DNA from: Sphingomonas mucosissima
Lineage (GTDB): Bacteria; Pseudomonadota; Alphaproteobacteria; Sphingomonadales; Sphingomonadaceae
Direction of reading: 5' to 3'
DNA: 64,000 nucleotides
Assembly (NCBI RefSeq): GCF_002197665.1
Contig: NZ_NBBJ01000005.1
Span: forward strand, 206,236-270,235
The notes under the pieces: model-generated
What the model was told of the DNA's origin: nothing
The model's input: the letters and a program-made list of their open reading frames with translations, nothing else
Database searches by the model: none
Shown: piece by piece, positions 25,902-35,056 of the stretch
Position numbering within the stretch: position 1 is the stretch's first letter
Layout of the letters: the number at the start of each line of letters is the position of its first letter
Program-made: the position numbers and the translations under genes

Positions 25902-26861
25902 TCAGGGCGTCAGCACGATCTTGCCCACCATGTCGCTGCGCTGCATTGCCTCGAACGCCGAGCGCCAATCCGCCAGCGCATATTCGGCATGAACCCGCGG
26001 CCGGATCTTGCCCTCCTCCGCCAGGCGCCAGATCGCATCCTGGTTCTCACGGCCCTTGGCGGGGAACTGGCGGCCATATTCACCGGCGCGCACGCCGATC
26101 ACCGAAAAGCCTTTGATCAATGGCATGTTGGTGGACACCGTCGCGATGCGGCCGGAGGTGAAGCCGACGACGCACAGCCGCCCGCCAAAGGCGATCGAGC
26201 GCACCGACTCGTCGAACACGTCGCCGCCGACCGGATCGTAGATCACCTGCGCGCCGCCACCGGTCAGCTCCTTGACCGGCTCGCGAAAGCCGGTCGCCGG
26301 AAGGCAGGCTTCGACGCCATATGCTTCCTTCAGGATAGCCAGCTTTTCAGGCGAGCGGGACGTCGCGATGACGCGTGCGCCGAGCGAGAGGGCAAGGTCT
26401 ACGGCGGCGAGGCCGACCCCGCCGGTGGCGCCGTGGATCAGCACCCACTCGCCGGCTTCCACCTTGGCGAGCCGCACCAGGGCGACATCGGCGGTGAGAT
26501 AAGCGGCGCCCACGCCAGCGGCCTCGCCAAAGGATAAGTGCGGCGGCTTGCGGCGAACGGCAGCGGCATCGACCAGGACCCGGTCAGCAAAGCCACCCAG
26601 CCGGGTACCGGCGACAACCGCCTCACCGGGCGCGAAACCCTCGCCAGCGATCACTTCACCAGCGATTTCCATACCGGGCGAGAAGGGCAGGGGCGGCTTC
26701 AGCTGATACTCACCCTTCGTCATCAGCAGATCGGGGTAGTTCAGCGCGGCGGCCTTTACGTCGATCAGCACCTTGCCCGGGGCGGGCGCGAGGTCCGGCA
26801 CGTCGAGCAGCGCCGTGCCGGAGAGGTCGGGCGAGAGCGTGGATACAACCAGCGACCTCAT
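25902..26861 (-). CDS. NADPH:quinone oxidoreductase family protein
   Basis: A 319-residue zinc-independent medium-chain dehydrogenase. The catalytic N-terminal half contains AAALNYPDLLMTKGEYQ and PFSPGMEIAGEV; the Rossmann half has VLIHGATGGVGLAAVDLAL near residue 143. It reduces quinones or enones with NADPH; in acyl-CoA clusters related genes act as enoyl reductases. Its start overlaps the stop of the TetR gene (26858-26861), so the two form an operon. Confidence 0.9.
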   Translation of the reverse strand: MRSLVVSTLSPDLSGTALLDVPDLAPAPGKVLIDVKAAALNYPDLLMTKGEYQLKPPLPFSPGMEIAGEVIAGEGFAPGEAVVAGTRLGGFADRVLVDAAAVRRKPPHLSFGEAAGVGAAYLTADVALVRLAKVEAGEWVLIHGATGGVGLAAVDLALSLGARVIATSRSPEKLAILKEAYGVEACLPATGFREPVKELTGGGAQVIYDPVGGDVFDESVRSIAFGGRLCVVGFTSGRIATVSTNMPLIKGFSVIGVRAGEYGRQFPAKGRENQDAIWRLAEEGKIRPRVHAEYALADWRSAFEAMQRSDMVGKIVLTP

Positions 26862-27439
26862 TGGCGCGTGACCATGATATCCAGGAGGTTATCGAACAGC
26901 GTTGCCATGTCGAGATGCGGCGCGTGAACCTTGCTCAACCCCAAGGTGATGAGGCCATAAGCACGCACCTCGGCTTCGCTGCGCGAGAAGCCGACCTGGG
27001 TGAGGCTGCTGGCCAGGAAATCGAGCATGAGTTCGTCGTGCCGCTCGACCGCATGCCGGGCGCGGGGATCGCTTTCGGCCCAGGCGCGCATCGCCACCGC
27101 GAGCCGCGACGAGCCCCGGCGCCGCACCGTTTGCCCCAGCAAGCGGATGCGCCCGATCGGATCAGAGGTGGCGCGGCCGAGCGCCGCGATAAGATCACTG
27201 ACCTGATCCTCCGCGAAATAGGCGGCGAGCTTGCCCTGATAGTCATCGAAGTCGCGGAAATGATGGTAGAAGCTGCCGGTCGATACCTTCAGTTCCTCGG
27301 CGAGCGGGCGCAGCTTGAGCGCGCGCAGCCCGCCGCGGCGGAGCAGCGACTGGCCGGCCTCCAGCCAATCGCGGGGAGTGAGGTCGGGGCTGCGCGGTGC
27401 GGCCGTTGATCCCGAAACTACTGGCTGCACGCTTGACAT
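26858..27439 (-). CDS. TetR family transcriptional regulator
   Basis: A 193-residue regulator. The N-terminal helix-turn-helix reads LRALKLRPLAEELKVSTGSFYHHFRDFDDY (key residues around 45-70), followed by a helical ligand-binding domain. The start at 27439 is preferred because an inverted repeat at 27449-27464 would otherwise overlap a start at 27451. It is divergent from the thiolase gene and is likely to repress it and itself, with an acyl-CoA or related ligand; that is inference from context. Confidence 0.88.
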   Translation of the reverse strand: MSSVQPVVSGSTAAPRSPDLTPRDWLEAGQSLLRRGGLRALKLRPLAEELKVSTGSFYHHFRDFDDYQGKLAAYFAEDQVSDLIAALGRATSDPIGRIRLLGQTVRRRGSSRLAVAMRAWAESDPRARHAVERHDELMLDFLASSLTQVGFSRSEAEVRAYGLITLGLSKVHAPHLDMATLFDNLLDIMVTRQ

Positions 27440-27448
27440 CCCCTCTAC

Positions 27449-27464
27449 CATAACGAAGGTTATG
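27449..27464. promoter_or_regulatory. inverted-repeat operator between the TetR and thiolase genes
   Basis: CATAAC (27449-27454), a GAAG spacer, and GTTATG (27459-27464) form a perfect six-base inverted repeat. It lies ten bases upstream of the TetR start and 62 bases upstream of the thiolase start, with a TTGACA hexamer at 27433-27438. Size and symmetry suit a TetR dimer. Confidence 0.6.
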
Positions 27465-27525
27465 CCGGAAATCCGCGCCGGTAAAGGGCCGGTCGGGGGA
27501 AGATTCTTGGAGAGGTTTGGAAGCA

Positions 27526-28785
27526 ATGGCCGACGCTTACATCATTGACGCCGTCCGTACGCCGCGCGGCATTGGCAAGCAGGGCAAGGGCGCGCTGGCG
27601 CACATGCACCCGCAGCATCTCGCCGCCACCGTGCTGAAGGCGCTGAAGGAGCGCAACAATCTGAACACCGCCGAGGTGGACGACATCATCTGGTCGACCA
27701 GTTCGCAGCGCGGCAAGCAGGGTGGCGACATGGGCCGCATGGCCGCGCTTGACGCCGGCTATGACGTGAAGGCCAGCGGAACGACGCTCGACCGCTTCTG
27801 CGGCGGCGGCATCACCGCGGTGAACTTCGCCGCGGCGCAGATCATGAGCGGCATGGAAGACCTGGTCATCGCCGGCGGCACCGAGATGATGAGCCTCACC
27901 GCCGCCATGGGCCAGGAAGACATGGAAAGCGGCAAGCCGCCGCTCGGCATGGGTTCGGGCAACGAGCGGCTGAACCTCAGCCACCCGCAGTCGCACCAGG
28001 GCATCTGCGGCGACGCGATCGCTAGCAAGGAAGGCTTCACCCGCGAAGAGCTCGATCGCGCCGGCCTGGAGAGCCAGCAGAAGGCGGCCAAGGCGATCGC
28101 CGAGGGCCGGTTCAACAAGTCGATCGTGCCGGTTCTCGACGATGACGGCAACGTCGTGCTCGACCGTGACGAATTCCCGCGTCCGCAGACCACCGCCGAG
28201 GGCCTGGCTGCGCTGAAGCCATCGTTCGCCGCGCTCGCCGACATGCCGTACAACAAGTCGGGCGATACCTTCCGCAAGCAGATCAACCGCAAGTATCCGG
28301 ATCTGGAGATCCAGCATTTCCACCACGCCGGCAATTCGTCGGGCGTGGTCGACGGCGCGGCCGCGGTGCTGCTCGCATCGAAGGAATATGCCGACAAGAT
28401 GGGCTGGAAGCCGCGCGCACGCATCGTCGCGATGGCGAACATCGGTGACGATCCCACGCTGATGCTCAACGCGCCGGTGCCGGCCGCTAAGAAGGTGCTG
28501 GAGAAGGCCGGGCTGACGGTAGACGATATCGACCTGTTCGAGATCAACGAGGCGTTTGCGGTCGTATCCGAAAAGTTCATCCGCGACCTCAACCTGCCGC
28601 GCGAGAAGGTGAACGTAAACGGCGGCTCGATCGCGCTCGGTCACCCGATCGGCGCAACCGGATCGATCCTGATCGGCACGATCGTGGATGAGCTGGAGCG
28701 CCAGGAAAAGCGCTATGGCCTCGTCACGATGTGCGCCGCAGGCGGCATGGCGCCGGCGATCATCGTCGAACGCCTGGCAGCCTGA
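27526..28785 (+). CDS. acetyl-CoA C-acyltransferase (thiolase)
   Basis: A 419-residue thiolase. The acyl-accepting cysteine is C92 in TTLDRFCGGGITAV, the general-base histidine H373 in GGSIALGHPIGATG, and the second cysteine C403 in MCAAGGMAPA. It cleaves 3-ketoacyl-CoA, or condenses two acyl-CoAs, in the cytoplasm. The ATG at 27526 follows GGAAG; a TTG at 27517 is less likely. It heads the plus-strand operon with two acyl-CoA ligases and faces its probable TetR regulator. Confidence 0.93.
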   Translation: MADAYIIDAVRTPRGIGKQGKGALAHMHPQHLAATVLKALKERNNLNTAEVDDIIWSTSSQRGKQGGDMGRMAALDAGYDVKASGTTLDRFCGGGITAVNFAAAQIMSGMEDLVIAGGTEMMSLTAAMGQEDMESGKPPLGMGSGNERLNLSHPQSHQGICGDAIASKEGFTREELDRAGLESQQKAAKAIAEGRFNKSIVPVLDDDGNVVLDRDEFPRPQTTAEGLAALKPSFAALADMPYNKSGDTFRKQINRKYPDLEIQHFHHAGNSSGVVDGAAAVLLASKEYADKMGWKPRARIVAMANIGDDPTLMLNAPVPAAKKVLEKAGLTVDDIDLFEINEAFAVVSEKFIRDLNLPREKVNVNGGSIALGHPIGATGSILIGTIVDELERQEKRYGLVTMCAAGGMAPAIIVERLAA

Positions 28786-28843
28786 ACCAAGCAGAAGCAA
28801 GACCGCGAGCGGGCCGAGAGCGCCCGCCGCGGCGGAGGGAATG

Positions 28844-30442
28844 ATGACGCATCCGTACAAGCACGCCGCCACCACGCCCGATAAGCCCGCCTATATTATG
28901 GCTGGCTCCGGGGAGACGGTCACCTTCGCCCAGCTCGACGCGCGCGCGAACCAGGGTGCGCATCTGATCCGCTCGCTTGGCCTAAAGCGCGGCGATGCGA
29001 TGGCGATGATGATGGACAATTCGCCGCGCTATTTCGAGGTCGCTTGGGCGGCTGAGCGTGCCGGCGTTTACCTCACCTGCATCTCGTCCAAGCTGATGGC
29101 GAGCGAGGCGGAATATATCATTCGCGACGGTGATTGCCGCGTGTTTATCGCGTCCAAGGGATGCGCCGCCTGTGCGGAAGCGCTGCTGCCGCTGATCGGC
29201 GATCTTGACCGCTACATGGTCGACGGCACGAGCGAGGGGTACCAAAGCTGGGAAGAGGCATGCGCTGCGCAGCCGACGACGCCGATCGCCGATCCCTCGC
29301 CGGGCCAGATCATGCTTTATTCCTCCGGCACGACGGGCAAGCCCAAGGGCGTCCGCTTCGCCCTGCCGGAAGAGCCCTACGGCGAGAACACATCGCCGCT
29401 GATGGCGATCGGGCAGGGGCTCTACGGCTTCAACTCCGACATGGTCTACCTCTCGCCGGCGCCGCTTTACCACGCGGCACCGCTGCGCTGGTCGATGGCG
29501 GTGCAGCAGCTCGGCGGCACGGTGATCGTGATGGAGCGGTTCGACGCCGAGAAGGCGCTGGAGTATATCGAAAAGCACAAGGTGACCCATGCGCAATGGG
29601 TGCCGACGCACTTTATCCGCATGCTCAAGCTCCCCGAGGAGACCCGCAAGCAGTATCATGTCTCATCCCTGAAGGCCGTCTGGCACGCCGCCGCGCCATG
29701 CCCCGTGCCGGTCAAGGAAGCGATGATTGACTGGTGGGGCCCGATCATTGGCGAATATTACGCGGGCACTGAGGGGAACGGCTTCCACAACATCCTCTCG
29801 CCCGAGTGGCTGACGCACAAGGGCTCGGTTGGCCGTAACCTCACCACCATCACGCACATCTGCGATGAAGACGGCAACGAAGTGCCGCCGCGCACCGAGG
29901 GCACAATTTATTTCGAGTCTCCCGTCACGGAGCTCAACCCGACCGGCGCTGCGCCGTTCAGTTATCACAACGATCCCGAGAAGACGAAGGACAGCACCAA
30001 TGCCAGGGGCTGGACGACGCTGGGTGATGTGGGCTGGATGGATGAGGAGGGCTATCTCTACCTCACTGACCGCAAGAGCTTCATGATCATCTCGGGCGGG
30101 GTGAACATCTACCCGGCCGAGATCGAGAACCTGCTTGTCACGCACCCGAAGGTCGCCGACGTCGCGGTGATCGGCGCGCCGCATGAGGAGATGGGCGAGC
30201 AGGTCGTTGCTGTCATTCAGCCGAAAGACCTCGCCGAGGATCAGGACGCGCTGGCAAGCGAGTTGGCCGAGTTCGCGCGCGCGAACCTCAGCCACGTGAA
30301 ATGTCCGCGCCGCTGGGATTTCCGCGCCGAACTGCCGCGGCATGACACGGGCAAGCTCTACAAGCGGCTGCTGCGCGATGAATATTGGTGCAAGACGAAG
30401 CCCGCCGAGACGGTGAGCCCGCCGGCGGAGCAGGCGGCGTGA
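28844..30442 (+). CDS. AMP-dependent acyl-CoA synthetase
   Basis: A 532-residue ANL-superfamily adenylate-forming ligase. The P-loop YSSGTTGKPKGVRF is near residue 165, the adenine-binding YYAGTEGNG near 305, DVGWMDEEGYLYLTDRKSFMIISGG near 395-420 and the catalytic lysine in TGKLYKRLLR near 505. It activates a carboxylic acid to its CoA thioester. GGAGGG at 28834-28839 favours the ATG at 28844 over 28841. Its stop overlaps the GTG of a second ligase, so the cell makes the two together. Confidence 0.9.
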   Translation: MTHPYKHAATTPDKPAYIMAGSGETVTFAQLDARANQGAHLIRSLGLKRGDAMAMMMDNSPRYFEVAWAAERAGVYLTCISSKLMASEAEYIIRDGDCRVFIASKGCAACAEALLPLIGDLDRYMVDGTSEGYQSWEEACAAQPTTPIADPSPGQIMLYSSGTTGKPKGVRFALPEEPYGENTSPLMAIGQGLYGFNSDMVYLSPAPLYHAAPLRWSMAVQQLGGTVIVMERFDAEKALEYIEKHKVTHAQWVPTHFIRMLKLPEETRKQYHVSSLKAVWHAAAPCPVPVKEAMIDWWGPIIGEYYAGTEGNGFHNILSPEWLTHKGSVGRNLTTITHICDEDGNEVPPRTEGTIYFESPVTELNPTGAAPFSYHNDPEKTKDSTNARGWTTLGDVGWMDEEGYLYLTDRKSFMIISGGVNIYPAEIENLLVTHPKVADVAVIGAPHEEMGEQVVAVIQPKDLAEDQDALASELAEFARANLSHVKCPRRWDFRAELPRHDTGKLYKRLLRDEYWCKTKPAETVSPPAEQAA

Positions 30443-32034
30443 GCTTCAACTTCGGCGATCTGATCGAGGCGGTCGAAGCGGCCGTGCCGGGCGACCGCGT
30501 CGCCCTGGCGCATGGCGAACAGGTGATCGACTGGAACGAGCTTCGTATCCAGTCGAACAACCTCGCACGCGCACTGATCGATTGGGGGCTGAAGCCGGGC
30601 GATCGCTTCGCCTTTTACGCGTATAATTCGGCCGATTACCTCGTCGCGCTGATGGCCTGCTGGAAGGCGCGCGGCACGCACGTCAACGTCAATTACCGCT
30701 ACGTCGCCGAAGAACTGGCCTATATCCTGGCGGATAGCGACGCGACGGTGCTGGTCTATGATGCGCGGCTGCGCGATTGCGTGGCCGATGTGGTTGATCG
30801 CTCGCCGCATGTCCGCAGCTATGTGGAGATCGGCGGGGAGCGGGCGGACCTGCCGGCGTTTGCCGCGGCATTCGAGGACCTGGTGGCGGGAAGCGGCGAG
30901 CCGGTGGCGATCGCGCGTGATCCGCAGGACCGTTTCTTCATCTACACCGGCGGCACCACGGGGATGCCCAAGGGGGTGGTGTGGACCCATGCCGACCTCA
31001 ATGCCATCGCGCATGGCGCCGCCGCGGCCGCCGGTCTCCCCGTGCCCACCACGGTGCAAGAGGCGGCCGCAATGGCGGCGGCAAACCCCGATTATCCGCG
31101 CACGGTGTGTGGCCCGCCGCTGATGCATGGGACGGGCCTGCTGACATCTTACGGGTCGCTGCTGGCTGGCGGCTTCGTGGCCACCCTGCCGAGCCGAAGC
31201 TTCCACCCGGAGGAAGCGCTGGACGCGATCGACCGCTGGCAAGCAAACCGCCTCGTCGTGGTGGGCGACGCCTTTGCCCGGCCGATCCTGGAGGCATTGG
31301 AGGCCGAGCCCGATCGCTGGGACGTCTCGTCCATGCGGCTGATCAACTCTTCGGGGGTGATGTGGACACAAGGCGTGAAGGACGGGCTGATCCGGCACAT
31401 GCCGGAGGCGACCTGCCAGGATAATTTCAGCTCATCCGAAGCGATCGGCATGGGCGTGTCGCTGACCACCAAGGACGGCACGGTGGAAACCGCCAAGTTC
31501 GTTGTTGGCCCACGCTGCCGCGTGCTGGACGATGACGACAAGGACGTGGTGCCTGGATCGGAGGTGACCGGAAAGGTCGTGCTCGGGCCGCCCAATCCGG
31601 TGGAATATCACAAGGATCCCGAGAAGAGTGCGCGTACCTTCCGCATGATCGATGGTTTGCGCTACACCGTGTCTGGCGATTTCGCGCAGGTGGCGGCGGA
31701 CGGCTCGGTTATTCTGCTCGGGCGCGGCTCGGCCTGCATCAATTCGGCGGGCGAGAAGATCTTCCCGGAGGAAGTGGAAGAGGCGCTGAAGCTTTGTCCC
31801 ACGGTGGATGATGCGCTGGTCTTTGCCATGCCCGATCCGAAATGGGGGCAGGCGGTGGCGGCCGTTGTGCAATCCCAGACGGGCTTTGACGAGGGGGCAG
31901 CGCGCGACGTGCTGCGCACCAAGCTCGCCGGCTACAAGCTGCCGAAGCTGATCGTGGCGACAGTCGAATCGCTGCGGGCGCCGAACGGCAAGGCCGATTA
32001 TGCAAAGGCGAAGGGGCTTGCGGGCGTCGGCTGA
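30439..32034 (+). CDS. acyl-CoA synthetase (second ligase of the pair)
   Basis: A 531-residue ANL-superfamily ligase, distinct from its neighbour. It has FIYTGGTTGMPKGVVWTH near residue 175, the NFSSSEAIGMG adenine loop near 350, VSGDFAQVAADGSVILLGRGSACINSAGEKIFP near 420 and the GKADYAKAK C-terminal lysine. The motif pattern is that of long-chain or steroid-side-chain acyl-CoA synthetases. The GTG at 30439 overlaps the upstream stop (GTGA). It ends the operon that the thiolase begins. Confidence 0.9.
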   Translation: MSFNFGDLIEAVEAAVPGDRVALAHGEQVIDWNELRIQSNNLARALIDWGLKPGDRFAFYAYNSADYLVALMACWKARGTHVNVNYRYVAEELAYILADSDATVLVYDARLRDCVADVVDRSPHVRSYVEIGGERADLPAFAAAFEDLVAGSGEPVAIARDPQDRFFIYTGGTTGMPKGVVWTHADLNAIAHGAAAAAGLPVPTTVQEAAAMAAANPDYPRTVCGPPLMHGTGLLTSYGSLLAGGFVATLPSRSFHPEEALDAIDRWQANRLVVVGDAFARPILEALEAEPDRWDVSSMRLINSSGVMWTQGVKDGLIRHMPEATCQDNFSSSEAIGMGVSLTTKDGTVETAKFVVGPRCRVLDDDDKDVVPGSEVTGKVVLGPPNPVEYHKDPEKSARTFRMIDGLRYTVSGDFAQVAADGSVILLGRGSACINSAGEKIFPEEVEEALKLCPTVDDALVFAMPDPKWGQAVAAVVQSQTGFDEGAARDVLRTKLAGYKLPKLIVATVESLRAPNGKADYAKAKGLAGVG

Positions 32035-32221
32035 CAGTTGATCCTTTTGCCAGCAGCACAGGCGTGTCGCGGCAGGCGTTGTGAGGCTTGTCGCGCCGTG
32101 GAACCCTCTTCGTTCCTTTCGCGATGCTGACGACTGCATTCAGACGCCGTTTGCGCGGCCGGGTGCACAAAGGCTGCATCATCGGGGTCGGCTTGTGCGC
32201 CGGCGGTGGAGTTTGCAGCAG

Positions 32222-33169
32222 ATGGGCAGGAAATTCATGGCGGCGCTGATGGCTGCGGCGGCGCTGGTGCCCGGCGTCGGCATGGCGCAAGAGCGTGGCG
32301 GCGGGCGCGGGTGGAGCAGCCGGGCGGCTCAGCAGCAAGGCAACGACGGCGGCTGGCAGCGTGGTGATCGGCAGGCACGCGGGCCAGAGCGACAGCAGCA
32401 GAGGGGCGGCGAGCGTATCTGGCAGCGGTCCACCACCGTGCAGGATCGCGGACCGATGCGGCAATCGCCAAACGGCGAGCGGACGTGGCGACGCTCGACC
32501 GACCAAGGCAGGGGCGATTGGGCACAGCGCCCTGACAACCCGCGGCTGGAGGCGCAACGCGATCCACAGCAAGAGCGGCGCGTTGAACGACGTGACGGCG
32601 GCGCCAGGCAGTGGGCTGGTCGTCCGAGCGCCGGGGCAGTGACGCAGGAGCCGTTTCGCGGCGATCGTAGCCGCGACGCGGACGCGTTCCGTCGCGACCG
32701 TACGCGAGACCTCGGCGAATTGTCGCGGCAGCGGCGCGACGATGGACAGCGCCGGTGGGCGCGCAGCGGGTCCGATTGGAATGACCAAGGCCGCTGGGAT
32801 TCGCGCCGGCAGGGCTGGGGCGATCAGGGCCGCTGGTATGATCGGAACGGCCGAACCAACTGGAACCGCGATTGGCGCCGCGACTCGCGATATGATTGGA
32901 CACGGTGGCGCGCAACCAACCGCAACGCGTTTCACCTGCCGCGCTATTATGCGCCCTATGGGTGGAACCAGGGCTATCGTCGTTTCTCAGTAGGCTTTGT
33001 TCTGTCGTCGGCGCTGTTCGCGCAAAACTATTGGATCAGCGATCCCTGGGCTTATCGCCTGCCGGATGCTGGCGGGGACGTACGGTGGGTGCGCTATTAC
33101 AATGATGCGCTCCTCGTGGACGTGTATTCCGGTGAAGTGGTGGACGTGATCCACGACATGTTCTGGTGA
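32222..33169 (+). CDS. RcnB family secreted protein, long Arg/Gln-rich form
   Basis: A 315-residue secreted protein. The signal peptide spans about 1-22, ending at GMA. About 190 low-complexity residues rich in Arg, Gln, Gly and Asp follow, then the RcnB domain with YYAPYGWNQGYRRFSVG, the conserved RWVRYYNDALLVDVYSGEVVDVIHDMFW at the end. RcnB of E. coli is a periplasmic nickel/cobalt homeostasis protein, but this long repeat-like N-terminal region is unusual and its role unknown. Starts at 32222 (gives a charged N-region) or 32237 (has AGGA before it) are both possible. Confidence 0.8.
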   Translation: MGRKFMAALMAAAALVPGVGMAQERGGGRGWSSRAAQQQGNDGGWQRGDRQARGPERQQQRGGERIWQRSTTVQDRGPMRQSPNGERTWRRSTDQGRGDWAQRPDNPRLEAQRDPQQERRVERRDGGARQWAGRPSAGAVTQEPFRGDRSRDADAFRRDRTRDLGELSRQRRDDGQRRWARSGSDWNDQGRWDSRRQGWGDQGRWYDRNGRTNWNRDWRRDSRYDWTRWRATNRNAFHLPRYYAPYGWNQGYRRFSVGFVLSSALFAQNYWISDPWAYRLPDAGGDVRWVRYYNDALLVDVYSGEVVDVIHDMFW

Positions 33170-33230
33170 ACATGTGGTCCGCCAAGCGGTCCTGACCGGC
33201 AGCGGGCGTAATCGCCCGACGAACTGATGG

Positions 33231-33265
33231 AAGAGGCGGCGGACCAGAGGGCCTGGCCGCCTCTT
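33231..33265 (+). terminator. hairpin terminator after the RcnB gene
   Basis: AAGAGGCGGC (33231-33240) pairs with GCCGCCTCTT (33256-33265) around a 15-base loop and is followed by CTTTGCTGTCTTCTC. Confidence 0.7.
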
Positions 33266-33306
33266 CTTTGCTGTCTTCTCTCGCCGCGGTCGCGCGGCGC
33301 GACGGC

Positions 33307-34095
33307 TTAGCCCTCCAGGCTGGTACCAAGCGCAGCGTTCACCACGCCGCCATCGACCACGAGCGTGTCACCCACGACGTAATCGCTGGCCCGGCTGGCG
33401 AGGAAGACGGCGGCGCCCGCCATGTCCTCGAAATTTCCGATCCGCCGCATCGGAATGCCCTTGGCGACCTGATCGCCATGATCGCGCGCCGCACGGTTCA
33501 TTTCGCTGGCGAATGCCCCCGGGGCCAGGCTCGTGACGATGATGCCGTCCTTGATCAGCCGGGCGGCCATGCGTTTGGTGAGATAGATCAGCGCCGCCTT
33601 GGAAGCGTGATAGCTGTAGGTATCCCAGGGGTTCAGCCGGATGCCGTCGATCGAGGTGATGTTGATCACCTTGGATGGCGCATCGTGGCTGGCGTTCCTC
33701 TTCAGCAGCCCATGCAGCGACTGGGTGAGGAAGAAGGGCGACTTGACGTTCAAGTCCATCACCTTGTCCCAGCCGCTCTCCGGGAACTCCTCGAACGGCA
33801 CGCCCCAAGCGGCGCCCGCATTGTTGACGAGAATGTCGAGGTGATCCTCGTGCTCCGCCAGCGTGGCGGCGAGTGCGCGGCAGCCCTCCACCGTGGAAAC
33901 GTCCTGCGGCAGCGAGATGCAATTGGGTCCGAGCTCAGCCGCTGTCTCTTCGCAGGCAGGCGCCTTGCGCGACGAGATGTACACCTTTGCACCTTGCTCG
34001 ATGTAGGCCTTGGCGATCATCTTGCCGATGCCGCGGCTGCCGCCGGTGACGAGGGCGGTGCGCCCTTCAAGGCTGAAAAGACTGTTCAGGCTCAT
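33307..34095 (-). CDS. SDR family oxidoreductase
   Basis: A 262-residue classical short-chain dehydrogenase. Cofactor motif TGGSRGIG is near residue 17, LVNNAGAAWG near 90, the catalytic serine in INITSIDG near 147 and the tyrosine-lysine pair in YSYHASKAAL near 160. The Ser-Arg after the glycine motif suggests NADP(H) preference. It probably acts on a hydroxy- or ketoacyl substrate of the neighbouring acyl-CoA genes. It is divergent from the second SDR gene. Confidence 0.9.
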   Translation of the reverse strand: MSLNSLFSLEGRTALVTGGSRGIGKMIAKAYIEQGAKVYISSRKAPACEETAAELGPNCISLPQDVSTVEGCRALAATLAEHEDHLDILVNNAGAAWGVPFEEFPESGWDKVMDLNVKSPFFLTQSLHGLLKRNASHDAPSKVINITSIDGIRLNPWDTYSYHASKAALIYLTKRMAARLIKDGIIVTSLAPGAFASEMNRAARDHGDQVAKGIPMRRIGNFEDMAGAAVFLASRASDYVVGDTLVVDGGVVNAALGTSLEG

Positions 34096-34179
34096 CGGTA
34101 ATCTCCCGTGTTTCAGCGTCGGCTAGCGGGGCGGATGGCCATCGACAAGCGCCCTACCGTTTTTTCGAACAGGTTATGA

Positions 34180-34207
34180 TTGACGACCGATCCTGCCATA
34201 CTATGCT
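34180..34207 (+). promoter_or_regulatory. sigma70-type promoter for the SDR-symporter operon
   Basis: TTGACG (34180-34185), 16 bases, TATGCT (34202-34207) lies 31 bases upstream of the SDR start at 34238, in the gap between divergent dehydrogenase genes. Confidence 0.45.
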
Positions 34208-34237
34208 GCCGAAAAACAGAAATGACAGGATGAGAGG

Positions 34238-35056
34238 ATGCGCTTTTCGGGTAAGCGTGCCGTGGTGACCGGCGGCGCTTCGGGCATCGGGCGCGCAACT
34301 GCGCTCCGGCTGGCCGAAGAGGGCGCCGAGGTCTGGATCGGCGACATCGACGAGGCGGGCGGGCAGGAGCTTGCCGGCACCTCAAACGGCAAGATTCACT
34401 TTCAGCGTTGTGACGTCATGCAGGCGGAGGACATCCGCGCGCTGATGGAAGCGCCGGGCGAGTTGGACGTCTTGTTCAACAATGCCGGCGCCGGCGGCGC
34501 CCCGGATAAGATCGACGAGATTTCGCCGGAGGACTGGGATCGAACGCAGTCTTTGCTGCTTCGATCGGTAGCGCTCGGCATTCGGTATGCGGCCCCGCTG
34601 ATGGCCAAGCGGGGCGGCGGCGCCATCGTGAACACGTCCTCGGTATCCGCGCTGGGCACCGGTTACGCGCCGACGGCGTATTCAACCGCGAAGGCTGGCG
34701 TCCTTCACCTTTCCAAGATGGCAGCGGCTGATCTCGCCAAGCATAGCATCCGCGTGAATGCGGTGATCCCGGGCTTCATCACCACGAATATTTTCACCCG
34801 CCATCTGGAGGTGCCCGCCGAGATGCTGGATCGCGCGAACCAGGTGATCGCGCATGTCGCGGCGGGGGCGCAGCCGGTGAAGCGCGCCGGCCGGCCTGAG
34901 GATATTGCGGCGGCGGTCTCATTCCTGCTCAGCGATGACGCTGCCTTCGTGACCGGCACCCATCTGGTGGTCGACGGCGGCATCACGATCGGGACTCGCC
35001 AGAGCTGGGATCCGGATCAGCCGGGCCTGTTCGCCGCCTTGGAGGCTCTGCAATGA
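34238..35056 (+). CDS. SDR family oxidoreductase (second)
   Basis: A 272-residue short-chain dehydrogenase with TGGASGIGRAT near residue 11, the acidic residue after strand 2 (GDID) that suggests NAD preference, FNNAGAGG near 80, the serine in NTSSVSALG near 133 and YSTAKAGVLHL with the active Tyr-Lys. AGGATGAGAGG precedes the ATG. The stop overlaps the MFS start (ATGA at 35053-35056). It likely oxidises a hydroxylated substrate brought in by the coupled symporter. Confidence 0.9.
   Translation: MRFSGKRAVVTGGASGIGRATALRLAEEGAEVWIGDIDEAGGQELAGTSNGKIHFQRCDVMQAEDIRALMEAPGELDVLFNNAGAGGAPDKIDEISPEDWDRTQSLLLRSVALGIRYAAPLMAKRGGGAIVNTSSVSALGTGYAPTAYSTAKAGVLHLSKMAAADLAKHSIRVNAVIPGFITTNIFTRHLEVPAEMLDRANQVIAHVAAGAQPVKRAGRPEDIAAAVSFLLSDDAAFVTGTHLVVDGGITIGTRQSWDPDQPGLFAALEALQ

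Noticed and set aside
27460..28875. 471-codon minus-strand frame
   Set aside because: It is antisense to the thiolase gene and would overlap the TetR operator.
32095..32130. EcfG-like promoter upstream of the RcnB gene
   Set aside because: GGAAC is present but no CGTT-type element is found at 16-17 bases.
34165..34178. second copy of the TetR operator upstream of the SDR operon
   Set aside because: Only the GTTATG half is present; the CATAAC arm is missing, so it does not support co-regulation.
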